From NCBI RefSeq assembly GCF_040892545.1, contig NZ_CP156079.1:992001-1056000 (forward strand): 64,000 nt of DNA, in the 5' to 3' direction. This document shows, piece after piece, positions 55,825 through 64,000 of this stretch. A program made the translations under genes and the position numbers. Source of the stretch: Paracidovorax avenae. Lineage in GTDB: Bacteria > Pseudomonadota > Gammaproteobacteria > Burkholderiales > Burkholderiaceae_C. Within the stretch, counting starts at the first letter, position 1; every line of letters begins with the position of its first letter. The notes beneath the pieces were generated by a model that worked only from the letters and a program-made list of their open reading frames with translations, made no database searches and was not told the DNA's origin.

Positions 55825-56904
55825 ATGAAAACTGCACTCATCACCGGAATCACCGGCCAGGACGGGGCCTACCTGGCGGAGCTGCTGCTCGAAAAGGGAT
55901 ACACGGTCCACGGGATCAAGCGCAGGACCTCGCTCATCAACACGGAGCGGATCGATCACCTCTTCCAGGACCCGCACACGCCCGATCCGAGGTTCATCCT
56001 CCACTACGGCGACATGACGGATTCGCTGTCGCTGGTGCGCATCATCCAGAAGATCCAGCCCGACGAGATCTACAACCTCGCGGCGCAGAGCCACGTGGCG
56101 GTGTCTTTCGAGGAGCCGGAATACACGGCGAATTCCGACGCGCTCGGCCCGCTGCGTATCCTCGAGGCCATCCGCATTCTCGGGCTGGAGAAGAAATGCC
56201 GCTTCTACCAGGCATCCACTTCCGAGCTGTACGGACTGGTGCAGGAGATCCCGCAGCGCGAGAGCACGCCGTTCTATCCGCGCTCGCCCTATGCGGCGGC
56301 GAAGCTCTATGCCTACTGGATCACGGTGAATTACCGGGAGGCCTATGGCATCTATGCCTGCAACGGCATCCTGTTCAACCACGAGTCGCCCATCCGGGGT
56401 GAGACGTTCGTCACACGCAAGATCACGCGCGCCCTGGCGAGGATCAAGCTCGGGATGCAGGACCAGCTGTACCTCGGCAATCTCGGCGCCAAGCGCGACT
56501 GGGGCCATGCCCGGGACTACGTCGAAGCCCAGTGGCTGATGCTGCAGCAGGACCGTCCGGAGGATTTCGTGATCGCCAGCGGCATCCAGTACAGCGTGCG
56601 CGATTTCGTGGATGCCGCTGCGAAGGAAATGGGCATGTCGTTGTCCTGGCAGGGCGAAGGTATCGATGAAAAGGGCTACGACGAGGCCGGCCGGCTGCGC
56701 GTGAGCGTGGATCCGCGGTATTTCCGGCCCACCGAGGTGGAGACGCTGCTGGGTGACCCGTCCAAGGCCCGCGAGGCGCTGGGCTGGGCGCCTCGCACTT
56801 CGTTTGCAGACTTGGTGCGCGAGATGGCCCAGGCGGACCTCAAGATGGCCGAGCGCGACCAGCTGTGCCGGGACCAGGGGTTCCTGCGCGGTGGCAGGGC
56901 TTGA
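55825..56904 (+). CDS. gmd: GDP-mannose 4,6-dehydratase
   Basis: Converts GDP-mannose to GDP-4-keto-6-deoxymannose; 359 residues, cytoplasmic. The extended SDR nucleotide site [23 protein letters not shown], the [13 protein letters not shown] and [25 protein letters not shown] blocks, the active-site STSELYG and YxxxK (Tyr-Ala-Ala-Ala-Lys in [12 protein letters not shown]), and [20 protein letters not shown] are all as in Gmd. The start at 55825 is chosen over a TTG two codons upstream. The two genes that follow act on its product. Confidence 0.96.
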   Translation: MKTALITGITGQDGAYLAELLLEKGYTVHGIKRRTSLINTERIDHLFQDPHTPDPRFILHYGDMTDSLSLVRIIQKIQPDEIYNLAAQSHVAVSFEEPEYTANSDALGPLRILEAIRILGLEKKCRFYQASTSELYGLVQEIPQRESTPFYPRSPYAAAKLYAYWITVNYREAYGIYACNGILFNHESPIRGETFVTRKITRALARIKLGMQDQLYLGNLGAKRDWGHARDYVEAQWLMLQQDRPEDFVIASGIQYSVRDFVDAAAKEMGMSLSWQGEGIDEKGYDEAGRLRVSVDPRYFRPTEVETLLGDPSKAREALGWAPRTSFADLVREMAQADLKMAERDQLCRDQGFLRGGRA

Positions 56905-56925
56905 GGCGGCCGTCCGGACATCTCC

Positions 56926-57843
56926 ATGCGTATTCTTCTGACCGGATCCACCGGCATGGTGGGGCGCAATTTTCTGGAGCATCCCGCCATCAAAGAGTTC
57001 GAGGTCATCGCACCCGGCCGTGATGCGCTGGACCTGCTGGACTACGCCGGTGTCGAGCGCTTCGTCGCCGAGCACCGGCCCGACGCCGTCGTGCATGCGG
57101 CGGGCGTGGTGGGAGGCATCCAGGCCAACATGGCCGATCCGGTGCGCTTCCTGCTAGGCAACCTGGACATGGGGCGCAACATCGTGATGGCAGCCCGGGC
57201 TGCCGGGGTGCCGCGGCTGCTCAATCTCGGCAGTTCCTGCATGTTCCCCCGCGGGTGGGATACACCGCTGCGCGAGGACATGGTGCTGACCGGCGAACTC
57301 GAACCCACCAACGAGGGTTACGCGCTGGCGAAGATCATGGTGGCCCGGTTGTGCGACTACGTCAGCCGGGAGCCGGGCGGCCTTTCCTACAAGACGCTGA
57401 TTCCCTGCAACCTCTACGGCCGCCACGACAAGTTCTCGCCGAACGTGTCCCATCTGGTGCCCGCCATCCTGCAGAAAATCCACCAGGCCCGGCTCGACGG
57501 GGCTGCAGAGGTGGAGATCTGGGGCGATGGCAATGCCCGCCGGGAATTCATGTACGCGGGCGACCTGGCGGACTGCATGGTGGAGGCGCTCCGTCGTTTC
57601 GACAGCCTGCCCCCCGTGATGAACGTGGGACTGGGGACCGATCTCACCATCAACGACTATTACCGCGTGGGCGCGGAGGTGGTGGGCTATGCGGGCGGCT
57701 TCCGGCACGATCTGACCAAGCCCGTGGGCATGAAGCGCAAGCTCGTCGATACCTCACTGGCCGGGCAGTGGGGCTGGCATGCGTCCACCTCCCTGCAAGA
57801 GGGAATGCGCAAGGCCTACGACTACTATCTCGGCCTTTCCTGA
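56926..57843 (+). CDS. NAD-dependent epimerase/reductase, GDP-L-colitose synthase (ColC-like) or GDP-L-fucose synthase
   Basis: Extended SDR of 305 residues. ILLTGSTGMVGRNFLEH is the NADP site; HAAGVVGGIQANMADPVRFLLGNLDMGRNIVMAA, LGSSCMFPRG, LEPTNEGYALAKIMVARLCDY (Tyr-x-x-x-Lys) and LIPCNLYGRHDKFSPNVSHLVPAIL are shared with the WcaG/Fcl family. The family covers both GDP-L-fucose synthase and ColC. Two features favour ColC: the GRNFLEH start, and the ColD-type gene directly downstream, whose product is the ColC substrate. The choice between the two rests mainly on that neighbour. Confidence 0.85.
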   Translation: MRILLTGSTGMVGRNFLEHPAIKEFEVIAPGRDALDLLDYAGVERFVAEHRPDAVVHAAGVVGGIQANMADPVRFLLGNLDMGRNIVMAARAAGVPRLLNLGSSCMFPRGWDTPLREDMVLTGELEPTNEGYALAKIMVARLCDYVSREPGGLSYKTLIPCNLYGRHDKFSPNVSHLVPAILQKIHQARLDGAAEVEIWGDGNARREFMYAGDLADCMVEALRRFDSLPPVMNVGLGTDLTINDYYRVGAEVVGYAGGFRHDLTKPVGMKRKLVDTSLAGQWGWHASTSLQEGMRKAYDYYLGLS

Positions 57844-57901
57844 AAGAACAGCACGCACCGGGCCGGTGGTCGGGTGCGGCATAGCAGACGAACAGAAGCA
57901 A

Positions 57902-59089
57902 ATGACAGCAGCAAACAGCTATCCCCTGGCGAGCACGACCTGGGACGACGAGGAATATGCCTCCCTGCAGGATGTGATCGCGTCCGGCATGTTCACCATG
58001 GGCCCCCGGGTGGCCGCCTTCGAGCGGGAGTTCGCGGAGTACGTCGGCAGCCGGCATGCCGTGATGGTGAGCTCCGGATCCGCGGCCAATCTGATCATGG
58101 TGGCGGCGCTGTTCTACCGCAAGCAGGGGCGGCGGCTGTCCCGGGGCGACGAGGTGATCGTGCCGGCCGTGTCGTGGAGCACGACCTACTATCCCCTCTA
58201 CCAGTACGGGCTCAGGCTCAAGTTCGTGGACATCGACAGGGAGACGCTGAACTACGACCTGGAGCAGCTGGAAGCCGCCATCACGCCTGCCACGCGGCTG
58301 GTGATGGCCGTGAACCTGCTCGGCAATCCGAATGCCTTCGACCGGATCGCCGGGATGCTGGAGGGCCGGGATATCGACCTGATCGAGGACAACTGCGAAT
58401 CGATGGGCGCCGTGTTCCAGGGGCGCCAGGCAGGTACCCACGGCCTGATGGGGACGTTCAGTTCGTTCTTCAGCCACCACATCTCCACGATGGAGGGAGG
58501 ACTGGTGGTGACGGACGACGAGGAATTGCACCACCTGCTCATCTGCCTGCGAGCGCATGGCTGGACGCGCAACCTTCCGAAGTTCAACCATGTCTGCGGC
58601 GAGAAGTCGGACGACCCCTTCCAGGAGTCCTTCCGCTTCGTGCTGCCCGGCTACAACGTCCGGCCGCTGGAGATGAGTGGTGCGCTGGGCTCGGCGCAAC
58701 TGCGCAAGCTGCCGGGCATGGTGCAGGTCCGCCGCGAGAATGCGCGCAAGTTCCAGGCCCTGATGGCGGAGTTCCCGATGCTGGGGACGCAGAAGGAGAT
58801 CGGTGACAGCAGCTGGTTCGGCTTCAGCATGGTGCTCTCGGAAGACGCTCCGTTCGGGCGCGAGCAACTGGTGGCGGCATTGCAGTCCCACAGCATCGAC
58901 TGTCGCCCCATCGTCGCGGGCAACTTCGCCAAGAACGAGGTGATGTCGTGGTTCGACCATGAGATCCACGGCCGGCTGGTCAATGCCGACTGGATCGACC
59001 AGCACGGGTTGTTCATCGGCAACCACCACTACGCGCTGGATGCGGAATTCCAGCTGCTGCGCGACGCACTGCGCACGCTGGTGCGCTGA
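57902..59089 (+). CDS. colD: GDP-4-keto-6-deoxy-D-mannose 3-dehydratase (ColD)
   Basis: PLP enzyme of the DegT fold, 395 residues, that removes the C3 hydroxyl of GDP-4-keto-6-deoxymannose on the way to colitose. The diagnostic feature is that the PLP lysine is replaced by His193 in SSFFSHHISTMEGG, as in ColD, so it dehydrates instead of transaminating. The chain otherwise follows ColD closely: YPLASTTWDDEEY, MFTMGPRVAAFEREFAEYVGSRHAVMVSSGSAANL, IVPAVSWSTTYYPLYQYGLRLKFVDID, EDNCESMGA, RAHGWTRNLPK and LPGYNVRPLEMSGALG. An ordinary perosamine synthase would have the lysine. Together with gmd and the preceding gene it predicts GDP-L-colitose. Confidence 0.92.
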   Translation: MTAANSYPLASTTWDDEEYASLQDVIASGMFTMGPRVAAFEREFAEYVGSRHAVMVSSGSAANLIMVAALFYRKQGRRLSRGDEVIVPAVSWSTTYYPLYQYGLRLKFVDIDRETLNYDLEQLEAAITPATRLVMAVNLLGNPNAFDRIAGMLEGRDIDLIEDNCESMGAVFQGRQAGTHGLMGTFSSFFSHHISTMEGGLVVTDDEELHHLLICLRAHGWTRNLPKFNHVCGEKSDDPFQESFRFVLPGYNVRPLEMSGALGSAQLRKLPGMVQVRRENARKFQALMAEFPMLGTQKEIGDSSWFGFSMVLSEDAPFGREQLVAALQSHSIDCRPIVAGNFAKNEVMSWFDHEIHGRLVNADWIDQHGLFIGNHHYALDAEFQLLRDALRTLVR

Positions 59090-59097
59090 GGCGTGCC

Positions 59098-60645
59098 GTG
59101 TCGGGGTCGGCCGAGGTGACGGACCGGCGGGTCGGGGCGCTCCTCTGGGCCCTGGCGGCGACGCTGGTCGGCATGTCGCTGCTCAAGTACCAGGCGCTGT
59201 CCAGTAACTGGTTCGACCTGGGGCTGTTCGAGAATGTCTTCCATGCCTACCTCGGGCAGGAGGGCGGCGGGGGACATGCGTTCTTCGGCCATGCCCAGCC
59301 CTTCATGGGCGCGTACGCCTATCTGTACCGGTGGACCGGTCCGCTCGGCCTGCTGGCGCTGCAGGGGCTGGCGCTGACCGCTCCGGCCTGGCTGGTCTGG
59401 CGCCAGTACGGCGCCTGGCCTGCGGTGGCGCTGCTGCTGTACTACCCGCTCTGGGCCAACGCCCTGTTCGACTTCCACTTCGACCATCTTGCCGTCCCGT
59501 TGCTGGCGGGCTTTTACGTGGCGTTCGAGCGTCGGCGCATGGCCTGGGCCATGGCCTGCGCACTGCTGCTGGCTGGTGTGAAAGAGCCTTTCGCGTTGCA
59601 GACCACGGCCTGCGGCCTGTTCCTGCTGTGGCAGGCCTGGAGATTGCGCGGAGCGGATGCCCTGCCACGCCGCTGGGTCGCAGCCGGCCTGGTGCTGGCC
59701 TGCGGCGGGGTGGCCTGGTTCTATGTGGCCACCCAGTGGCTGATTCCGCGATTCACGGGAACGAGCGGGGGGCTGGATGCGGATGCGTTCACTTGGCTGG
59801 GCCACGGCATCGGAGGCATGCTGCGGAACCTGCTGTCGCACCCCTGGCTGCCGATCACCGAGGCGCTGGCGACGCCCGGGAAGCTGATTTATCTGTTCGT
59901 CTGTTTCGGCATGCTGGCCTTCGTTCCCCTGCTGAGCCCCGCGTGGCTCATTCCCGCCCTTCCTCCCCTGCTGATCGCGATGCTGGCCCGGTCCGAAAAC
60001 TACTACAGCTACGGCAACCACTACACCGCAGGGCTCATTGCTCCGGCGATCGTCGCGTTCGCCCATGGGCTGCCCGCGTTCTGGAGGCTCTGCGGGCGCG
60101 TCGGCGTGCCTCGGCAAGCGGCCGCCCTTGCGCTGGGCGTCGCGCTCCTGGCCGGCCATGTCCTGCTCGCGCCGTCTCCGCTGGGGCGCCTTTTCTGGAG
60201 CGACAAGGTCTGGAGCTACAACTGGCGGGCCTATTGGCCGGATGACCGTACCCGGCGTATCCAGGCGGCTCTGGAGCGGTGGGTTCCCCGGGACGAGGGG
60301 GTGAGCGTTGCGACCCAGAACACGGTGAACTGGGGCCACCTGCCCTTGCGCGAGGCGTATTTCGCATTTCCCGATGGTGTGTTCTCCGCCAAGGCCGTGC
60401 CTGCATGGACTTCGGACGGCGTTGCCGGGGCGCCGCCGCGTGCGCGCCATGCCGACTATGTGGTGCTGGACGAGCGCCGCCCCTGGTTCCTGCTCGACAA
60501 GGGCTGCCTCTGGTTGCGCGGGCAGTGTTCCGACGAGGTCGCCGCCGCACGCTACCGGAGCGCGGTGGCGCAAGTCAGGAAGCTCTATAGCGTCGTTTAC
60601 GAGGACGACGGCTTCTCCATTCTCCGACGGAGGGAAAACCCATGA
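59098..60645 (+). CDS. DUF2079-type polytopic membrane protein
   Basis: 515 residues with about ten membrane segments and a C-terminal extracytoplasmic domain. The early motif LSSNWFDLGLFENVFHAYLGQ and the following ...HAQPFMGAYAYLY..., then YPLWANALFDFHFDHLAVPLLAGFYVAFER, are characteristic of DUF2079, which is related to GT-C glycosyltransferases. The Asp in the FDLGLFE loop sits where a GT-C catalytic residue would be. Start is a GTG at 59098, eight bases after colD. It overlaps the next gene by four bases (ATGA). It is a third GT-C-like candidate of the locus, of a different family from the 42805/47823 pair. Confidence 0.82.
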   Translation: MSGSAEVTDRRVGALLWALAATLVGMSLLKYQALSSNWFDLGLFENVFHAYLGQEGGGGHAFFGHAQPFMGAYAYLYRWTGPLGLLALQGLALTAPAWLVWRQYGAWPAVALLLYYPLWANALFDFHFDHLAVPLLAGFYVAFERRRMAWAMACALLLAGVKEPFALQTTACGLFLLWQAWRLRGADALPRRWVAAGLVLACGGVAWFYVATQWLIPRFTGTSGGLDADAFTWLGHGIGGMLRNLLSHPWLPITEALATPGKLIYLFVCFGMLAFVPLLSPAWLIPALPPLLIAMLARSENYYSYGNHYTAGLIAPAIVAFAHGLPAFWRLCGRVGVPRQAAALALGVALLAGHVLLAPSPLGRLFWSDKVWSYNWRAYWPDDRTRRIQAALERWVPRDEGVSVATQNTVNWGHLPLREAYFAFPDGVFSAKAVPAWTSDGVAGAPPRARHADYVVLDERRPWFLLDKGCLWLRGQCSDEVAAARYRSAVAQVRKLYSVVYEDDGFSILRRRENP

Positions 60646-63600
60646 AGCGGCTCTGCTTCCGCCTTGAGCGATGCTGCTGGCGCGCGTGGCTCGCCGTCGC
60701 GCTGTGCATTCCGATGGCTGTCCCGGCCGCCGATGTGGCGACCGATGTCGCTTTCGGTCCTTCGCCCGTTCCCGGCTATCTGGGCAAGGTGCTGCAACCG
60801 TTGTCCGCAGGCGATCCTCTGTTGCCTGGGGCATTCCAGTTGAAGGCACAGCTGGGATTGAAGCAGGTTCCGGCGATGGAGCTGGACTCCAGCGCGCCGC
60901 TGGAGCCTGAAGCTGCACCCAGCCGTGCCGCGGCGCCGGAGCACGGCATCCGGCTGAATGCCTCTGCCGGCACGGATCTTTCCGCTTACGACGAGCTCTG
61001 GATCGACCATGCCACGCTCGGGCAGTGTTCGGCACAACTGACGCTGCAGACCGATGAGGGATTGCGCGAGGGGCGTCCGAGCAGCACCACCATCATCGGC
61101 ATGGAGGAAGGCCGCAGCGTGCTTTTTTCCGAGCAGCCCGCGCGCATGCCCTGGGTCGCCAAGGACATGTTCTACCTGCTCGCCCGGCAGTGGGGCAGCC
61201 GCGACGATGGCAAATGGCGATATGCCCAGGACGGGGATGCCACGGTGCTTCAGCGGCGCTTGCAGGTATCCCTGGACCGGGCGCAGACCATCGAGATGGA
61301 GTTTCCCTCCGGAGCCAGGCTCAATGGCGTGAATCTGTTCATCAGCGTGGGCCATCACCATCGCCCCAGCCGTCTGCTGACGTCCGGGGATTTCACCAGC
61401 GAGGTGCAGGACGACGGCCAGCGGACCCGCTTGCGCATCCGCCTGGACCGCGTCCTCGCGGAGTACCGGCAGCGCGGGCAGACCGTGTCGCTTGCGGAAC
61501 TGCTGGTGTTCTACCGCGGGGCGAGGGAGCGGACGGTGGCCGAACAGCCTTTGCGCCGGCTGACGATCTATAGCCTGGCAGGCACGGGCAGGGCCCCGGA
61601 TGGGGAGCGCGTATTGCAGGTTCCCATGACAACCGCTCCGTTGACAGCCACTGTCTGGCGCACCAAGCTGGATCTCAGGGACGTCACCGGTCGCTGGGTG
61701 GCCCGGATGCCGCTGCGGTCTGCCGAATGGCAGGTTTCGGGAGCCCCTGGCTGCAGGACCGACCTGGTCTCGGCCCATCTGGTAAAGCTGCGGCGCTCCA
61801 GCACACCTGCGTTCCTGGACGAGGCCGCTTCCCGCGTCCGTTCTCTGGGAGGGCCCTTCCTGGTCCGGCCCGAAGACCGCAATGGCGTGGAGTGGCTGGA
61901 TTTCGCGGCCCAGTTGCCGTTGGCCGAGGCGCGGGTGCATGCCAGATTGCCGCGCGGGCAGGGGGGGGAAGTGGAGTTCCCTGGCTGGGGACTGCGCGTG
62001 GCGTCCAGCGGCGGCACGGTCCAGGAGCGGGGCGTGGCCGAAGGCATGCTGTTGCCCTCGGGCGCCATGGTGGATATGGACTGGCAGGTGGATTTCCGGG
62101 TCCGCCCAGGGCAGCGCCTTTATGTGGGTATCCACACCACGGGCCGCCGCCAGCCGGAGGTGGAGGTGCGCGCCGTAACGGACGACGGACGCGACTACCG
62201 CTTCAGGGCGATGCCGAGCCAGCCCGTGCTGCTGGATCGCAGGATCCCCGAAGGGGCGCGGGTGCGAAGCCTGTCCCTGCGTTTCGATGCCCTGGAGGTG
62301 GCTGCGCCCTGGACGGTCAAGGACATCTCGGTGTTCCGCCCTTACCGCCTGGACGCTGCCCAGGCCGCCACGGCACCCCGGTTCGGCTGGGGCGTGGTAC
62401 CCCTGGTCCCACGGGCCGAAGCGACCGATCCGGGTGATGCGTGGCGCAGTGACGGCGTGCGCCTGACAGGCATCCTGCGGGCGCGGCCCGAAGCGGCAGG
62501 CGCCACGACGCTGCGCTGGTCCACGCCTGTCGGGCTGCCTGCCAGGGATCTGCTCGAATTGCGCCTGGAATACGACGTGCGGGGCGCCGAGATGGACAGC
62601 TGCTGGCTGCAGGCGGAAATCCTCGGCAGCGACGGGCATCGGCTGGAACGGCGGCTCTGTCCACGCGACGGCCATGTCCGCGAGGGGTTGGCCGCAGAGC
62701 TGCGGGAGCGGTTCGGCGAGAACGAACGCGTCACGCAGATCCGCTGGAAAGCCGCACTCTACATGGACAGGCCCGTGCAGTTGAGCTTCCTGGCCGAGGC
62801 CGGCGTGGGTGCACGTCCCTCCGCGATGGACTCGCTGTCCCGAGGTACCGGACTCCTCGTGGAAGGATCACTGCACATGCCCGAGGCGCTGCCCGGTTCG
62901 CTTCGGGATGCCCTGGTGCAGGGGCGTCGCCCGGTGTGGCTCGACTATGGGGTTCTGGAGGTGGGGCAGAAACAGGAGATGACCCCGGTGCTGCTGCAGG
63001 ATGACGGCCTCTTCGAGTTGAGGCATGTCACGCTGGTGAGCAACCAGGACGAGAAATCGGAAGCCGTGGTGGAGTGGCGCGACATGCTGAGGCCGCCGGC
63101 ACCCCCTCCCGGAATGGGAAAGCTCAAGAAGCTGGTGCTGGCATTCGCCGCCGGCGCCGGGGCCTGGCTTGCCTGGCGGTTGCTTTCTCCGCATTGGCGC
63201 AATGGACGGGTCCGGCTGCGGGCCTTGGCGGTACAGGGGCGCCTCGCGGCCGAGACCGCATGGGGGCTGGGTGAGCGCGTCGCGGCGGGCGTCGGCCGCC
63301 ATCGCCGGGTGTTCCATCTGGCCAGCATGGTGGCCGCGTTGCCGTGGTTCTGGTGGGCCGGCAGGGGCGACGAAGGGGTGCCCTGGCTGCTGGGTGCGGG
63401 TGTCGCGCTGTGGATGACGTCTGCCCTGCACCTGTGGCGCGGGCTGCCTGCCTGGGGCAGGTTCTTCGCCGTCTATCTCTGGCCCTGCATGTGGTTCGCA
63501 TGGCTGGCATGGGCCCTGGGTGCGTATCCCGCACCTTCTTCGCCGCTTTCTTCGCTGGCGGTTGTTGTGGGATGCCTGTGGCCTGTCGCATCCATGCTGC

Positions 63601-64000
63601 ACCGGTCGCTGGGATGGATGCGGCGGGGGGCTGGCCTGTGGCTGGGCCTGATGCTGCTGCTCGGGGTGGCGAGCTATGGGTTCGGTTTCATGCGCACGGC
63701 AGGCTGGGGCGAAAATGTGTTCATCACGCTGGGCGGGCTCTGGATGATCGCTGCGTGGTGGTTCGCCACAGTCAGCGCACGGGATACCCTGGCCCGGCGC
63801 CAGCCCCGCCTTGCGCGCTGGATCTACGGTGAGCGTGGAGGCCCCTTTCTCGTCGGCTCCCTGCTGGCGCTTGCGGCCTCGATGGCGCTGCTGATGCTCG
63901 GCATGAGCCAGATGGCAGCCCACGTGGTGACGCTCTGCTTCTACCAGCTGTGCATTGGTGTGGCGCTGCAGGCGTCCGTCCACTGGTGGCGGAGATCGTC
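60642..64000 (+). CDS. giant membrane protein of the glycan locus, copy B (cut by window end)
   Basis: Open frame of 1119 codons without a stop to the window edge. A signal peptide (AWLAVALCIPMAVPAADVA) is followed by a large periplasmic region (to about residue 825), then a series of membrane segments. It is paralogous to the minus-strand protein at 37602-41006: KWRYAQDGDATVLQRRLQVSLDRAQTIEMEFPSGARLNGVNLFIS, GDFTSEVQDDGQRTR, PVWLDYG, DDGLFELRHV and ENVFITLGGLWMIAAWW align with that copy. By that comparison only a few residues are missing. The start is fixed by the ATGA overlap with the DUF2079 gene and by GGAGGGA upstream. Function unknown. Confidence 0.85.
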   Translation, partial: MKRLCFRLERCCWRAWLAVALCIPMAVPAADVATDVAFGPSPVPGYLGKVLQPLSAGDPLLPGAFQLKAQLGLKQVPAMELDSSAPLEPEAAPSRAAAPEHGIRLNASAGTDLSAYDELWIDHATLGQCSAQLTLQTDEGLREGRPSSTTIIGMEEGRSVLFSEQPARMPWVAKDMFYLLARQWGSRDDGKWRYAQDGDATVLQRRLQVSLDRAQTIEMEFPSGARLNGVNLFISVGHHHRPSRLLTSGDFTSEVQDDGQRTRLRIRLDRVLAEYRQRGQTVSLAELLVFYRGARERTVAEQPLRRLTIYSLAGTGRAPDGERVLQVPMTTAPLTATVWRTKLDLRDVTGRWVARMPLRSAEWQVSGAPGCRTDLVSAHLVKLRRSSTPAFLDEAASRVRSLGGPFLVRPEDRNGVEWLDFAAQLPLAEARVHARLPRGQGGEVEFPGWGLRVASSGGTVQERGVAEGMLLPSGAMVDMDWQVDFRVRPGQRLYVGIHTTGRRQPEVEVRAVTDDGRDYRFRAMPSQPVLLDRRIPEGARVRSLSLRFDALEVAAPWTVKDISVFRPYRLDAAQAATAPRFGWGVVPLVPRAEATDPGDAWRSDGVRLTGILRARPEAAGATTLRWSTPVGLPARDLLELRLEYDVRGAEMDSCWLQAEILGSDGHRLERRLCPRDGHVREGLAAELRERFGENERVTQIRWKAALYMDRPVQLSFLAEAGVGARPSAMDSLSRGTGLLVEGSLHMPEALPGSLRDALVQGRRPVWLDYGVLEVGQKQEMTPVLLQDDGLFELRHVTLVSNQDEKSEAVVEWRDMLRPPAPPPGMGKLKKLVLAFAAGAGAWLAWRLLSPHWRNGRVRLRALAVQGRLAAETAWGLGERVAAGVGRHRRVFHLASMVAALPWFWWAGRGDEGVPWLLGAGVALWMTSALHLWRGLPAWGRFFAVYLWPCMWFAWLAWALGAYPAPSSPLSSLAVVVGCLWPVASMLHRSLGWMRRGAGLWLGLMLLLGVASYGFGFMRTAGWGENVFITLGGLWMIAAWWFATVSARDTLARRQPRLARWIYGERGGPFLVGSLLALAASMALLMLGMSQMAAHVVTLCFYQLCIGVALQASVHWWRRS

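Noticed and set aside
57902..59089. Reading the second DegT-fold protein as a GDP-perosamine synthase
   Set aside because: The PLP lysine needed for transamination is replaced by His193, and the whole chain follows ColD instead.

Overview
The window looks like a stretch of high-GC betaproteobacterial chromosome, most likely from the Comamonadaceae and close to Acidovorax/Paracidovorax. This rests on the two trimeric porins, the coq7-type hydroxylase, the HexR-zwf arrangement, a mannitol operon of the mtlEFGKD type with an AraC regulator, and a dispersed GC-rich repeat. No rRNA, tRNA, CRISPR array, transposase or phage gene was seen. All names come from sequence reading alone; no database was searched.

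Region 1 (1-11330): an OsmC-type protein, the ubiquinone hydroxylase Coq7, two porins, then a dipeptide-type ABC importer operon (permease, M20 amidohydrolase, binding protein, permease, two ATPases). A dispersed repeat lies inside this operon. Region 2 (11330-16600): DoxX, a chemoreceptor, a TetR repressor divergent from a FabF-like ketosynthase with a clean palindrome between them, and a DUF2268-like predicted metalloprotease. Region 3 (16600-21970): central sugar metabolism with hexR and zwf on the minus strand and tal and pgi on the plus strand; a second copy of the repeat sits between zwf and hexR.

Region 4 (22000-32790): a complete polyol operon with binding protein, two permeases, ATPase, mannitol/arabitol dehydrogenase, short-chain dehydrogenase, FSA-type transaldolase, fructokinase, AraC activator and xylulokinase. 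Upstream is a 21-bp-spaced direct repeat that fits an AraC-family operator. Region 5 (32800-37560): groES-groEL with a CIRCE element and an apparent sigma-32 promoter, then a paralogous elongation factor G preceded by a promoter, a 14-codon reading frame and a terminator, a layout that suggests transcription attenuation.

Region 6 (37600-64000): a large surface-glycan locus transcribed outward from a divergent gap at 44578-44969. It encodes GDP-mannose supply (manC), then gmd, a colC-like reductase and a ColD-type dehydratase, together predicting GDP-L-colitose. It also encodes a WecE/WecD pair predicting a TDP-Fuc4N(Ac)-type sugar, a UDP-GlcNAc 2-epimerase family enzyme, a Wzx-type flippase, a NodU-type carbamoyltransferase, two GT2 glycosyltransferases and several large GT-C-like membrane proteins. 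Two membrane-protein families occur twice, one copy in each arm: 42805-44577 with 47823-49616, and the giant proteins 37602-41006 with 60642-64000. The last is cut by the window end. No obvious Wzy polymerase, chain-length regulator, initiating transferase or ABC exporter was found, so how this glycan is assembled is the most open question here.
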